DNA of 41,718 bases from a candidate division KSB1 bacterium (lineage in GTDB: Bacteria > Zhuqueibacterota > Zhuqueibacteria > Zhuqueibacterales > Zhuqueibacteraceae), in the NCBI GenBank assembly GCA_034506175.1, contig JAPDQB010000054.1, forward strand, positions 1 through 41,718, written 5' to 3'. This document shows, piece by piece, positions 1 through 7,973 of this stretch (positions are counted from its first letter, which is position 1; the number at the start of each line of letters is the position of its first letter). The notes beneath the pieces were generated by a model. That model had not been told where the DNA came from, searched no databases, and worked only from the letters and a program-made list of their open reading frames with translations. A program made the position numbers and the translations under genes.

Positions 1-118
1 TTGACATCGGTCATGGGGAGTATTTTGAGCGGGCATGAAGGTTTTTTTTCTTTCTGAGAACAAAAGTGCGTTTATGAATAAATGCCAGCCTCGCTAGTGG
101 CATACGAACGGTTTATTT

Positions 119-181
119 TCAGAGGAACTTTTCGACAATCTGCATCACGTGCCCATCCGGGTCGCGCACGAGGAAGCCTTT
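119..181 (-). pseudogene. C-terminal tail of a VOC (glyoxalase/bleomycin-resistance) protein
   Basis: Read on the minus strand, about 21 codons ending in TGA encode a peptide with the motif GFLVRDPDGHVMQIVE, which is the typical last beta-strand of VOC-superfamily proteins and includes the metal-binding Glu. Nothing of the rest of the gene is present: the reading frame begins at the stop codon of the neighbouring phosphomutase-like gene, in another frame. This looks like a deletion or recombination scar that joined the 3' end of one gene to the 3' end of another. It has no start codon and is unlikely to be expressed as a protein. Confidence 0.6.
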
Positions 182-1058
182 ACAGCTTCAGCGCCTCCTC
201 AACACCTCCGGCAATATCCTCAATTCTCTTTACCCGCCCGATAAAAATTTTCTGCCCCGCGCCCCAGACGCAAGTCGGCACGAGATTTTCCGTGTGGGTT
301 TTCACCGACAAGTCTTCGAAATTGCCGTGATCGCTGGTCAAGACCACCGTGGTGTTTGACAAATCAACGGTGGCGAGAATGATCTGCAAGAGCGTGTCGA
401 GACGGCGGATGGCGGCTTCGGCTTGCGGCATGTCCTGGCTGTGGCCGATCATGTCGGTGAGGATAAATTCGAAGAGGGTGAAATCGGCCTGTTGGCACAG
501 ATCGGCGAGAATTTTGGCGCTTTCCTCCGGCACGCGCAGCGGTGCATCGAAGCCGAGTTGGCGGAGAAATTCGTTGGTGAGATCATGCGAAACAGCGCGG
601 CCGGCGCGGAGATCCTCCATGTCGAGCCACGAAAAACCGCCGGCCAGCAGCGCGCGTGTCGTTGCGGAAATGCGCTCGCCGCGCTGGTCGAAATAATGTT
701 GCGACAGGGCGTTGGCAAAAATGCCGGTTTTTCCCAGCTCGCGGACACGCTTGAAAAGACTCGCTTCGTCCAACAGCTTGCGCAGCGTCGGCGTCGGCAT
801 GCCGGATTGATGATGGCCGAGCGCTTGCGCCGTGTTTTTTCCGGTGAACAGCGCGGTTTGGCCGGTGGCGCTTTGCGGCAAACCGGGAACGTCCATGTCG
901 GCGCGGGTGGGAAGCACGACGCCGTCAAAAGGCAGTGGGGGCAGCGGCGCGTTTTTAAAAAAAGCAAAAAACGGCGAGGGAAAACGCGCGAACGGATTTT
1001 TTTCCGGATCGCGCTCGCCGATGCCGATGCCGTCAATAAAAAGCAATAAAACGCGCAT
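180..1058 (-). CDS. Alkaline-phosphatase-superfamily metalloenzyme (phosphopentomutase/iPGM-like)
   Basis: A 292-residue protein of the metalloenzyme superfamily that includes phosphopentomutase, cofactor-independent phosphoglycerate mutase and alkaline phosphatase. Visible metal and nucleophile motifs are D9-G10 at the N-terminus, the SATGQT loop at 63-68 that carries the phosphorylated nucleophile, D202/H206 in DMIGHS, D243-H244 in TSDHGN and H255 in KTHTENLVP. It is shorter than true iPGM (about 510) or DeoB (about 390-400) and lacks room for their large cap domain, so the substrate is not predictable. It is probably cytoplasmic, with no signal peptide. The start is the first ATG of the frame. 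It is followed at once by a VOC-protein scar, so any original downstream neighbour is lost. Confidence 0.8.
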   Translation of the reverse strand: MRVLLLFIDGIGIGERDPEKNPFARFPSPFFAFFKNAPLPPLPFDGVVLPTRADMDVPGLPQSATGQTALFTGKNTAQALGHHQSGMPTPTLRKLLDEASLFKRVRELGKTGIFANALSQHYFDQRGERISATTRALLAGGFSWLDMEDLRAGRAVSHDLTNEFLRQLGFDAPLRVPEESAKILADLCQQADFTLFEFILTDMIGHSQDMPQAEAAIRRLDTLLQIILATVDLSNTTVVLTSDHGNFEDLSVKTHTENLVPTCVWGAGQKIFIGRVKRIEDIAGGVEEALKL

Positions 1059-1116
1059 TGAAAGAATTTAAAAAATAATTGGCAACGAAAAAAGAATAGC
1101 AACGAATTTTACCACG

Positions 1117-1221
1117 AAAGCACCGAGACACGAAGAACGCCAGACTGATGAAATCTTGATAAGAACATCTGAGTGTTATTGACAAGATTTTATAAATTAA
1201 ACCTTCGTGTCTTGGTGGTTT
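1117..1221. repeat. Imperfect inverted-repeat element (MITE-like)
   Basis: Two outer arms face each other: GCACCGAGACACGAAG near 1122-1137 and its imperfect complement CTTCGTGTCTTGGTGG near 1203-1218. Inside them a second pair, GAAATCTTGAT near 1150 and GACAAGATTTTA near 1180, is also complementary. The whole can fold as one long interrupted hairpin of about 105 nt. It sits in the intergenic strip between the phosphomutase-like gene and the decayed MFS gene. The sequence of the arms (accacgaagacacgaag type) looks like a dispersed intergenic repeat; dispersal cannot be shown from one window. Confidence 0.5.
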
Positions 1222-1239
1222 ATGGCGCCGCGTCGTGGT

Positions 1240-1473
1240 TTCCTCACGAAGATAACGCTTGACAAAAAGCCAGGCGGTGAGGCCAAGCGGCAGATTCAAA
1301 TAAAAACTCCAAAGCTTGAGGCCGCCGAGCGCCGCAATCACCGTCGGCATGGCGGTGCTGATGATGGTCGTGTCCAGCGCCGAAAGAAAAACTTGCAGAA
1401 AGATGGCGGCGGTCACCAACAGCACATCACGGCGGGCATCACCCGCCGTTTGAGAAATGAAGGGTTTGCGCAT
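1240..1473 (-). pseudogene. Decayed MFS drug-efflux transporter (DHA2/EmrB-type)
   Basis: On the minus strand the frame encodes a first membrane helix typical of EmrB/QacA-family transporters (VFLSALDTTIISTAMPTVI). It is joined directly to a stretch resembling the sixth helix region of the same family (FYLNLPLGLTAWLFVKRYLR). The intervening roughly 130 residues (helices 2-5) and everything after helix 6 are missing. The frame then runs into the inverted-repeat element. This is an internally deleted remnant; a functional transporter would need about 450-500 residues. The start is placed at the ATG giving MRKPFISQTAG, although the frame is open a little further upstream. Confidence 0.65.
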
Positions 1474-1537
1474 GAAAGAGGTGATTGCCAAAAGATGTTT
1501 TGATTTTGGTTCCCCACGGATCGAAAAGTCCCGCAGA

Positions 1538-2572
1538 TCAAACGCCAATTTTTTTCCGAAATGAAGCCCGAGGCACAGGGGGCGCTTGCTCTTTTTCTTC
1601 AGCGGCGACGGCTTCTTTCAAGCTGAGCTGTTCCCGATAAAAATAATAAAACCCGACGAGCGTGATCGGAATGAAGTTCGCAATGTGAAGAATCAAAGCG
1701 AAGCTGAGCGCCGTGCTGCCGGAAACCTCGAACAGCATGGCGGCTTGCTGCGCGGCGAGATGAAACGTGCCGACGTATCCGGGCGCGGCCGGAATCATGA
1801 TGCTGAGATTGACGATGACGAGAATGACGAAGCTGGCGCCGATCGGCAGAGACTCGTTGAGGCCGAACGCTTCCAACACGGCGTAATTGACGGCGGCGTA
1901 TAACAGCCACATCGCCACGGATTGCCAGGTAATCGCCCAAAAACGATCCGTCTTTTTAAAAATCGAAAAACCGTCGAGAAACGAGCCGAGCAATTTGTTG
2001 ACGAATTGCTGCGCGTTTTCCGGCAGCGGCCGGGTCAAGCGGCTCATCACGCGCAGCGTCTGCTGCGTGCGCAGCATCAAGGCGATCATGAAAATCGTGA
2101 CGACGACGGTGCCGATGAAAATGAAAACCGAGCCTTTTTCAACCCAGGCCGGGTAATCGTGAAAAATGATTGAAAACGCGATGAGCAACAGCAGCGCCAG
2201 CACGTCGATCAGGCGCTCCACAAAGATGGTGGCAAACGAGGCCATGCGCGAGACGCCGGCGGATTTGCCGATGGCATAAGCGCGCAGCACCTCGCCGGCG
2301 CGCAGCGGAAAAACGTTGTTGCCGTAGTAGCCGATCATCATCGCGGAAAAAAGTTTGCGCCGGGTGATGCCGGGTTTGATCGGCTCCATAAAATAACCCC
2401 AGCGCACCGCGCGCAGCCACAGGCTGATGAACATGAAGCCGGCCGCCGGAAAAAGCCAGAGATAATTAGCCTGCTGCAGCGCTTCCCACATTTGGACGAA
2501 GTCGATTTTGCGGAAGGCGAGATAAATGAAAACCGCGCTGATGGCAAGGCCGAGAACGAGTCGTTTTTGCAT
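1538..2572 (-). CDS. Flippase-like / lysylphosphatidylglycerol synthase TM-region protein (UPF0104)
   Basis: A 344-residue polytopic inner-membrane protein of the UPF0104/AglD2 group, the same fold as the flippase half of MprF. Diagnostic stretches are NNVFPLRAGEVLRAYAIG near 85-105, the ATIFVERLIDVLALLLL helix near 115-130 and IPAAPGYVGTFHLA near 260. About eight hydrophobic helices are visible, and a charged, proline-rich cytoplasmic tail ends the protein. There is no synthase domain, so a role in lipid or polyprenyl-linked substrate transport is a family-level guess. The ATG at 2572 is preferred over an in-frame TTG six bases upstream. The gene follows a terminator for the heavy-metal gene, so it is probably transcribed separately. 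Confidence 0.85.
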   Translation of the reverse strand: MQKRLVLGLAISAVFIYLAFRKIDFVQMWEALQQANYLWLFPAAGFMFISLWLRAVRWGYFMEPIKPGITRRKLFSAMMIGYYGNNVFPLRAGEVLRAYAIGKSAGVSRMASFATIFVERLIDVLALLLLIAFSIIFHDYPAWVEKGSVFIFIGTVVVTIFMIALMLRTQQTLRVMSRLTRPLPENAQQFVNKLLGSFLDGFSIFKKTDRFWAITWQSVAMWLLYAAVNYAVLEAFGLNESLPIGASFVILVIVNLSIMIPAAPGYVGTFHLAAQQAAMLFEVSGSTALSFALILHIANFIPITLVGFYYFYREQLSLKEAVAAEEKEQAPPVPRASFRKKIGV

Positions 2573-2618
2573 AATCAATCGTCATGCGGCGTGTGAGCCG
2601 CAACCTCAAAAGCACAAC

Positions 2619-2646
2619 AAAAAAAGCGAGGCGAATCGCGCCTCGC
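2619..2646 (-). terminator. Rho-independent terminator after the HMA gene
   Basis: Minus-strand RNA would form a perfect 7-bp GCGAGGC/GCCTCGC stem with a 7-nt loop followed by seven U residues. It lies about 30 nt past the stop of the heavy-metal-binding protein, so it ends that transcript before the flippase-like gene. A second small hairpin (TGCGGC-N6-GCCGCA, 2585-2602) lies further on. Confidence 0.9.
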
Positions 2647-2679
2647 TTCCGGTTAGAAGAAATTTTCATGAGCAAGCGC

Positions 2680-3063
2680 TCAGGTTTTTGTCGCCGTTTT
2701 TTGCGCGCAGCAATCGCCCGCCTCCTCGTCGCACCCCTGTTTGTCGATGACAGCGCCGTCGGTTTTGCCGACCTTGTAGCCCAGCCTGGTGATGCTGGTT
2801 TCGATCGCCGGCACGGTGACCGCGGCCGCATCGTATTTCACGAAGGCTTTATTTTCGCTGAGACGGACTTCGACGTCCTGGATGCCGTGCAGTTTCGTCA
2901 GCGCGGCGTCGATTTTATCCGCGCAGTTTTGGCAGGACATGCCGGCGATGTCAATTTCCGTCGTGACGATGGCGCTCTGCGCCGTTTTTTCGCCGGACAA
3001 AAGAAACACACCGAGAACCGCGGCCAGGAGAATGGCGCTGGCGCCAAACAAAGCTTTTTTCAT
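2680..3063 (-). CDS. Exported heavy-metal-associated (HMA) domain protein
   Basis: A 127-residue protein with an N-terminal signal or anchor helix (residues 3-23) and one HMA ferredoxin-like domain of about 65 residues. The metal-binding motif is GMSCQNC, with C44 and C47. The layout is that of MerP-like periplasmic metal carriers. The tail adds a second Cys cluster (C111, C118, C119), unusual for MerP and possibly an extra soft-metal site. The start has a good GGAG Shine-Dalgarno seven bases upstream. The gene stands alone between a divergent HtrA-like/mla operon and its own terminator; no metal ATPase or MerR-type regulator is present. Function in copper or mercury handling is inferred from the fold. 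Confidence 0.85.
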   Translation of the reverse strand: MKKALFGASAILLAAVLGVFLLSGEKTAQSAIVTTEIDIAGMSCQNCADKIDAALTKLHGIQDVEVRLSENKAFVKYDAAAVTVPAIETSITRLGYKVGKTDGAVIDKQGCDEEAGDCCAQKTATKT

Positions 3064-3153
3064 CTTTTTGCTCCATGTAAATGAGTTGCCGTCCGGTTAA
3101 GAAAATTTCAAAAAGTTCAAATGAACGCCGGACAACCGGACCGTGAGTTGGTG

Positions 3154-3182
3154 TTGACAAAAAATAAACATGGTCGTAATAT
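3154..3182 (+). promoter_or_regulatory. Candidate sigma-70 promoter for the HtrA-like/mla operon
   Basis: A perfect -35 TTGACA is followed after 17 bases by TAATAT (4 of 6 to TATAAT). It points towards the HtrA-like gene, about 155 bp upstream of its ATG, in the divergent region between two operons. No other equally good pair is seen closer to the gene. Confidence 0.5.
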
Positions 3183-3338
3183 AAGATTTCCACGCCTGAG
3201 AGTCAAGGTTTTCCTGAAAAGTTTTCAAAATCGTTGACCAAAAAATTCCTCTTGCATCTTGGCTTTTCCATTTGCAAATTGTTGTGAGGGCAAAATAGCC
3301 CTGAAGAGCAACGGTTGAGAATTGTGAGGAGATGTTTT

Positions 3339-4670
3339 ATGCTAAAGAGCAAGAACGCCGGCGGCTGGGTTCTGGCGCTGGTGGCGCTGGCACTATTTGG
3401 CGGTTTGATCCTGCGAAGGCTGGCCAGCGATGACCTCGCGCCGCCGGAAAATCAAATTTCCGCCGGGATGGCGATGAGCGGCAATCAGCGCGCGGCGGCG
3501 ATGGATTTGAGCGCAGCTTTCGAAACCATCACCGCACAGTATTTGCCCGTCGTCGTCACCGTTGAGAAAAACGGCAGTGGCATTCTCGTTTCGAGTGATG
3601 GGTATATTCTCACCACGTGGCAAAATCTTCCGGCAACCGATTCCGTTCACGTCACGCTCCACAAGGGCCGCCGTTTCGCCGGCTGGATCGCCGGCAGCGA
3701 TCCGTTGACGAATCTGGCGCTGGTCAAAATCAACGCCAAAGGTTTGCCGTATGCAAAGTTTGGAGATTCGGATCGTTTGCGGCTCGGGCAGTGGGTGATG
3801 GCCATCGGTCAAGCCCCGCCGACAGTGACTGCAGCAATCATCAATTCCAAAGGCCGTTCCAAAGTCGCGCTGCCGCAGGTGGATGATCTCATTCACCTCG
3901 ACACGCCAAGTGATCGTATTAATTCGGGCAGCGCATTGGTGAGTTTGGAGGGCGAGTTGGTTGGCTTCAGCACCGCAGCCGGAAGCCGCAGCGGGCTGGC
4001 AATACCGGCGAATTTGGCCCGCAAAGTCATGCAGAGTTTGATGAAGGATGGGAAGGTAACGCGCGGCTATATTGGCGCCGCCGCTCAGGATATCGATCAC
4101 AATCTGGCGCGGGCCTTGAGATTGAACAGCACAACGGGCGCCTTGCTCGTTGAAGTAGCGGCGAACAGCCCGGCCGCCACCGCCGGTTTGCGTCATGGCG
4201 ATGTGGTTTTGCAATTTGCGAATGTGCCGATTGCCACTGCCAATGACTTCGAAAATGCCGTTGCGGCGCAAACGCCGGATAAAAATGTGCAAGCCGTGGT
4301 TTGGCGCGATACCAGCAAGGTTATTTGCGAGGTGAGGCTGGAAGCACGGCCAGATGTTGCGCCTGACGCGTCACCAAGATCACCGGCCCACAAACCGCAG
4401 AACAAAATCGGTGTGCAGGTGCAGAATTTGCCGCCGGACATGCTGCGGCTTTACAATTCTGGTGTGATGATTTCGTATGTTGATCCTCATTCACCGGTGG
4501 CGAGCCAGTTGGCAGCCGGAGATGTGATTCAAGAAGTCAATCGCCAAACGATTCGCGACCGGCGTGATTTCAGCGTCGCTTGGCAAGGCTTGCAAGCCGG
4601 CGAGGTGGCGCTGGTGTTGATCCGTCGCGGCGAGAAAAAATTTTTTAGCGGCGTGGAAGTGCAGGAATGA
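3339..4670 (+). CDS. HtrA/Deg-like protein with a degenerate catalytic triad and two PDZ domains
   Basis: A 443-residue HtrA-type protein: membrane anchor at about 11-26, trypsin-like domain about 60-225, PDZ1 about 234-325, PDZ2 about 353-440. Aligned by eye to DegP, the catalytic His of the TNNHV motif is Gln (Q95 in LTTWQNL). The Asp of the DPxSDIAL motif is Asn (N125 in DPLTNLAL). The Ser is kept (S196 in INSGSAL), but the GNSGG oxyanion loop is altered. It is therefore probably a proteolytically inactive periplasmic scaffold or chaperone. The ATG at 3339 is chosen because GAGGAG lies seven bases upstream; an in-frame ATG at 3315 has none. The stop overlaps the mlaE start (ATGA), so the two proteins are made together and may act together. 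Confidence 0.88.
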   Translation: MLKSKNAGGWVLALVALALFGGLILRRLASDDLAPPENQISAGMAMSGNQRAAAMDLSAAFETITAQYLPVVVTVEKNGSGILVSSDGYILTTWQNLPATDSVHVTLHKGRRFAGWIAGSDPLTNLALVKINAKGLPYAKFGDSDRLRLGQWVMAIGQAPPTVTAAIINSKGRSKVALPQVDDLIHLDTPSDRINSGSALVSLEGELVGFSTAAGSRSGLAIPANLARKVMQSLMKDGKVTRGYIGAAAQDIDHNLARALRLNSTTGALLVEVAANSPAATAGLRHGDVVLQFANVPIATANDFENAVAAQTPDKNVQAVVWRDTSKVICEVRLEARPDVAPDASPRSPAHKPQNKIGVQVQNLPPDMLRLYNSGVMISYVDPHSPVASQLAAGDVIQEVNRQTIRDRRDFSVAWQGLQAGEVALVLIRRGEKKFFSGVEVQE

Positions 4671-5446
4671 ATAAAATCATTTTGTTTTACGGCCGCCTCG
4701 GTGTCAATTTTTTCGTGCATTTTTATCGTGTCTGTTATTATTTGGGCGCCGCATTCGGGCAATTGCGCCATCTGCATTTTTACCGCCGCCAGATTATCGA
4801 GCAAATGTATCGTCTCGGTATCGGCTCTTTGCCGCTGGTGATGGGGCTGTCGCTGTTCACCGGTTTGGCGACGACGATACAAACCGCCTATCAAATTTCC
4901 TCCTACATTCCCAAATACATCGTCGGCTCGATTGTGTTTCAATCGGAAATGCTCGAGTTGGGCCCGACATTGATGGCTTTGGTACTGGCCGGACGCGTCG
5001 GCGCCGGCATCGCCAGTGAGATCGGCACGATGAAAGTTTCCGAACAGGTCGACGCCTTGATCTCCATGGGCGTCGATCCCGTCGGCTACCTCGTGATGCC
5101 GCGCCTCGTCGCCGGCGTGACGATGTTTCCGCTCGTCATCATTTTTGCCGTCGTGGTCGCGGTTGCCGGCGGGCATTATGCGGCGACGACGATGATGGGC
5201 GTGAGCACGGCCGATTTCGTGCGCGGCATGAAGGAAGTCTTTCGCTTCAAAGATGTTTGGGTGGGCTTGATCAAAGCCACGATTTACGGCGGCATCATCA
5301 CTTTGCTCGGCAGTTATCTCGGCATGGAAACCGAGCAGGGCGCCAAAGGCGTTGGCCGCGCCGCTACGGCCACGGTGGTTTCCTCCTCCTCCTTCATCTT
5401 GATTATGGATTATATTCTAACGCGAACCTTGCTGAAATTTTATTGA
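4667..5446 (+). CDS. mlaE: MlaE-family phospholipid ABC transporter permease
   Basis: A 259-residue permease of the Mla/MCE importer type, which with MlaF and MlaD moves phospholipids between the outer and inner membranes. The family core is clear: GSLPLVMGLSLFTGLATTIQ near 50, the IVFQSEMLELGPTLMALVLAGRVGAG block near 87-112, the ASEIGTMKVSEQVDALISMG coupling segment, and four to five following helices. Its length matches the family. It starts inside the stop codon of the HtrA-like gene (4-nt overlap) and is followed three bases later by mlaF. No mlaB or mlaC homologue is found in the window. Confidence 0.95.
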   Translation: MNKIILFYGRLGVNFFVHFYRVCYYLGAAFGQLRHLHFYRRQIIEQMYRLGIGSLPLVMGLSLFTGLATTIQTAYQISSYIPKYIVGSIVFQSEMLELGPTLMALVLAGRVGAGIASEIGTMKVSEQVDALISMGVDPVGYLVMPRLVAGVTMFPLVIIFAVVVAVAGGHYAATTMMGVSTADFVRGMKEVFRFKDVWVGLIKATIYGGIITLLGSYLGMETEQGAKGVGRAATATVVSSSSFILIMDYILTRTLLKFY

Positions 5447-5449
5447 TTC

Positions 5450-6175
5450 ATGATCGAATTCAAAGACGTTCACAAATCGTTCGATGACAATTATGTTTTG
5501 CGCGGCATCAACTTGACGGTGAATGATGGCGAGCTGATCTCGATTCTGGGCCCCAGCGGTTGCGGTAAAAGCGTTACCCTCAAGCACATCATCGGCATCT
5601 TGCAGCCCGACCGCGGCGAAGTTTGGGTCGACGGCCAGTTCGTGCCAAAGCTGTCGCGGCGTGAATTGCAGGAATTGCGCAAAAACATCGGCGTGTTGTT
5701 TCAGTCCGCCGCTTTGTTCGATTCGATGTCGGTCAAGGAAAACGTCGCCTTCATGCTTCGCATGCACACCAAAATGACCGAAGCCGAGCTTGATGCTCGC
5801 GTCGCCGAATGTTTGGAGCAAGTGGAGCTGCGCGGCGTCGAAGATCTCAATCCTGACGAGCTGAGCGGCGGCATGCGCAAACGCGTCGGATTGGCACGCG
5901 CCATCGCCATGAAGCCGAGCTATATTCTTTACGACGAGCCGACCACCGGCCTCGACCCCAAAACCGCCATCATCATCGGCGATTTGGTGGCGCGTTTACA
6001 GCGACAGTTGCGCATCACCTCCATCGTCGTCACCCATGACGTGAAACTGGCGACGGACATTTCCGATCGCATCGCGCTGTTTCACGAAGGCAAGGTCGCC
6101 GCCGTCGGCGCGCCGCAGGAAATTTCCAAAGATGACGGCGATTTGATTCGACGGTTTATGGAAGGGCAGTTGTAG
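5450..6175 (+). CDS. mlaF: MlaF-family ABC transporter ATPase
   Basis: A 241-residue ABC ATPase that powers the Mla lipid transporter. The Walker A motif is GPSGCGKS at 34-41, the signature is LSGGMRKR at 138-145 (the GMRKR form is typical of MlaF rather than the usual GQQQR), Walker B is YILYDEP at 158-164, and the switch His is H196 in VVTHD. It is of full family length. It lies three bases after mlaE and is followed by mlaD after about 90 bp, consistent with one operon. Confidence 0.96.
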   Translation: MIEFKDVHKSFDDNYVLRGINLTVNDGELISILGPSGCGKSVTLKHIIGILQPDRGEVWVDGQFVPKLSRRELQELRKNIGVLFQSAALFDSMSVKENVAFMLRMHTKMTEAELDARVAECLEQVELRGVEDLNPDELSGGMRKRVGLARAIAMKPSYILYDEPTTGLDPKTAIIIGDLVARLQRQLRITSIVVTHDVKLATDISDRIALFHEGKVAAVGAPQEISKDDGDLIRRFMEGQL

Positions 6176-6268
6176 CAAGTGGCAAGTATGCAGGTGGCAA
6201 AGTTTTTGTAAGAAAAATCCCGGGTGGCGTTTATTTCTGTCAAAATTCGCGAGGGCAATTATTGCGTT

Positions 6269-7153
6269 ATGAAAACTCGAAGCATGGAGGCCGCGATCGG
6301 CATTGTTTTGTTCATCGGCAGCCTCGTTCTGGTTGTCGGCCTAATTTGGTTGAGCGAGCAGACGGTCGGTTGGCGCAATTATGAATTGATCGTTCGCTTT
6401 AAAACCGCGCAGGGCCTCAAACGCGGCGACGCAGTCAATTTGGTCGGCATAAAAATCGGCCGCGTGGAAAGGCTGGAGTTTCGCCACGGCCAGGCCGAGG
6501 CGCGTATTTTTCTGCTGGACGACCAAAAGCTGCCGCGGGACTCGAAATTTTATCTCGCCAGCGGCGGTTTGATTACCGGCAAGGTCATCAATATCGTTCC
6601 CGGCACCAGTGATGATTATTTCGTCGATGGCGATGTGGTCGACGGCGAAATTACCAGCGGCCTGGAGGATTTGACACCGGCCATTGCCAGTTTGGAAAAA
6701 CGCGTCCATGTCTCCATTGATACGCTGCTCAGCGATGCCAATCTCGAACGCATGCAGGCGATGCTGCGAAATTTGCGTGCTTCCAGCGCGCTGTTTGAAG
6801 CCATTTTGGCGCAAAATCAGCAAAACCTCGCGCTGACGATGGCGAATCTACGCGTCGGCTCCGAACATTTGAAAAGGATGTTCAATGACAACGGCAGCCA
6901 AGTTGATTCCTCGCTGGCGAATTTGACCGCCGCCACCGACCGCCTGGAAGCCGCGTCGCGCGATCTCGCCGTCACCACTGCCTCGCTGAAGAACGCGACC
7001 AAAGCGCTGGAAGAGCGGCAGGGCACCCTCGGCGCGCTCATTTACGAACGTGAGCTGTACGACAATCTCACCCGCACCACGCAACGCTTGGACAGCCTGC
7101 TGGCGGACATCAAGCAACATCCGCAGAAGTACGTGAAGGTGAGTGTGTTTTAG
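6269..7153 (+). CDS. mlaD: MlaD-family MCE-domain lipid-binding protein
   Basis: A 294-residue periplasmic substrate-binding subunit of the Mla/MCE transporter. It has an N-terminal anchor helix (about 8-28), one MCE domain (about 40-120; FKTAQGLKRGDAVNLVGIKIGRV is the signature start), and a long helical C-terminal half that is probably coiled coil. The C-terminal extension makes it longer than E. coli MlaD (about 180) and closer to the needle- or barrel-forming MCE proteins. An in-frame GTG at 6224 would add 15 residues, but the ATG followed by KTRSMEAAIG is the usual family start. It is the last mla gene here; nth follows after 27 bp. Confidence 0.9.
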   Translation: MKTRSMEAAIGIVLFIGSLVLVVGLIWLSEQTVGWRNYELIVRFKTAQGLKRGDAVNLVGIKIGRVERLEFRHGQAEARIFLLDDQKLPRDSKFYLASGGLITGKVINIVPGTSDDYFVDGDVVDGEITSGLEDLTPAIASLEKRVHVSIDTLLSDANLERMQAMLRNLRASSALFEAILAQNQQNLALTMANLRVGSEHLKRMFNDNGSQVDSSLANLTAATDRLEAASRDLAVTTASLKNATKALEERQGTLGALIYERELYDNLTRTTQRLDSLLADIKQHPQKYVKVSVF

Positions 7154-7180
7154 CCAAATTTTGAAGAATTTGCCGAGACC

Positions 7181-7903
7181 ATGCCCAGCGCTTCCCCCAA
7201 AAAACCTGGTGCGAAAACAAGCCGCACTGTCTCGCCGTCAAAGCAGGTAAAAAAAACGGCGCCGGCCTGGACCACGGCCAAAATTTCCGCCATTCTGGAT
7301 CGGCTGGAAAAAGCTTATCCTTCGGCGCATTTGGAATTGGATTTCACCTCGCCATTGGAATTGCTGATCGCCACGATCATGGCGGCGCAATGCACCGACA
7401 AGCTCGTGAACGAAGTCACCGCCAAGTTGTTCAAAAAGTATTGCCGGCCTGAAGATTACGTTGCTGTGCCGTTGGAAGAACTGGAACAAGATATCCGCCC
7501 GGTAACATTCTTTCAAAACAAAGCGCGGTTGATACAGAAATGCTGCCGGCAGCTCATCGACCGGCACGGCAGCAACGTGCCGGCAAATCTCGACGCGCTC
7601 GTCGATCTGCCCGGCGTCGGTCGCAAAACCGCCAATGTCGTGTTGGCGCATGCGTTCGGACAACAAACCGTTGCGGTTGATACGCACGTGAAGAGATTGT
7701 CCTCGGAACGGTTGTATTTTTCGCAACAGGCTGATCCCGATAAAATTGAAACGGAGTTGCGAAATCTTCTGCCGCCGCAGCGTTACACCCTCGGCACGAT
7801 TTTGCTGCAATGGCACGGCCGTTATACCTGCCAGGCTCGACGGCCCCAGTGTGGCAAATGTGTGATTGTCGAGCTGTGCCCTTATGAAAAGAAAACGCTT
7901 TGA
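7181..7903 (+). CDS. nth: Endonuclease III (DNA glycosylase/AP lyase)
   Basis: A 240-residue bifunctional base-excision repair enzyme for oxidised pyrimidines. The helix-hairpin-helix is LPGVGRKTA (143-151) with catalytic Lys 149, and the catalytic Asp is D167 in VDTHVKR. The 4Fe-4S cluster ligands C217, C224, C227 and C233 have the family C-x6-C-x2-C-x5-C spacing. A basic, Ser/Lys/Pro-rich N-terminal extension of about 30 residues precedes the globular domain and could be a DNA-tethering tail. It is 27 bp downstream of mlaD and may be co-transcribed, though the functions are unrelated. Confidence 0.96.
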   Translation: MPSASPKKPGAKTSRTVSPSKQVKKTAPAWTTAKISAILDRLEKAYPSAHLELDFTSPLELLIATIMAAQCTDKLVNEVTAKLFKKYCRPEDYVAVPLEELEQDIRPVTFFQNKARLIQKCCRQLIDRHGSNVPANLDALVDLPGVGRKTANVVLAHAFGQQTVAVDTHVKRLSSERLYFSQQADPDKIETELRNLLPPQRYTLGTILLQWHGRYTCQARRPQCGKCVIVELCPYEKKTL

Positions 7904-7973
7904 GCGCCCGTTGAAGCATGAAAGCCGAGCTCATCGATTTATAAAACTTGTTTAACAAGACGAGGAATTGCCC

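Noticed and set aside
284..314. TPP motif of the E1 protein written GEG rather than GDG (residue numbers of the protein) as loss of function
   Set aside because: Branched-chain E1-alpha subunits such as those of Bacillus also use GEG, and the 26-residue spacing to NN is normal.
3393..4292. Minus-strand open frame of 299 residues opposite the HtrA-like gene
   Set aside because: Shadow frame; the plus-strand protein has a complete HtrA/PDZ layout and a coupled downstream gene.
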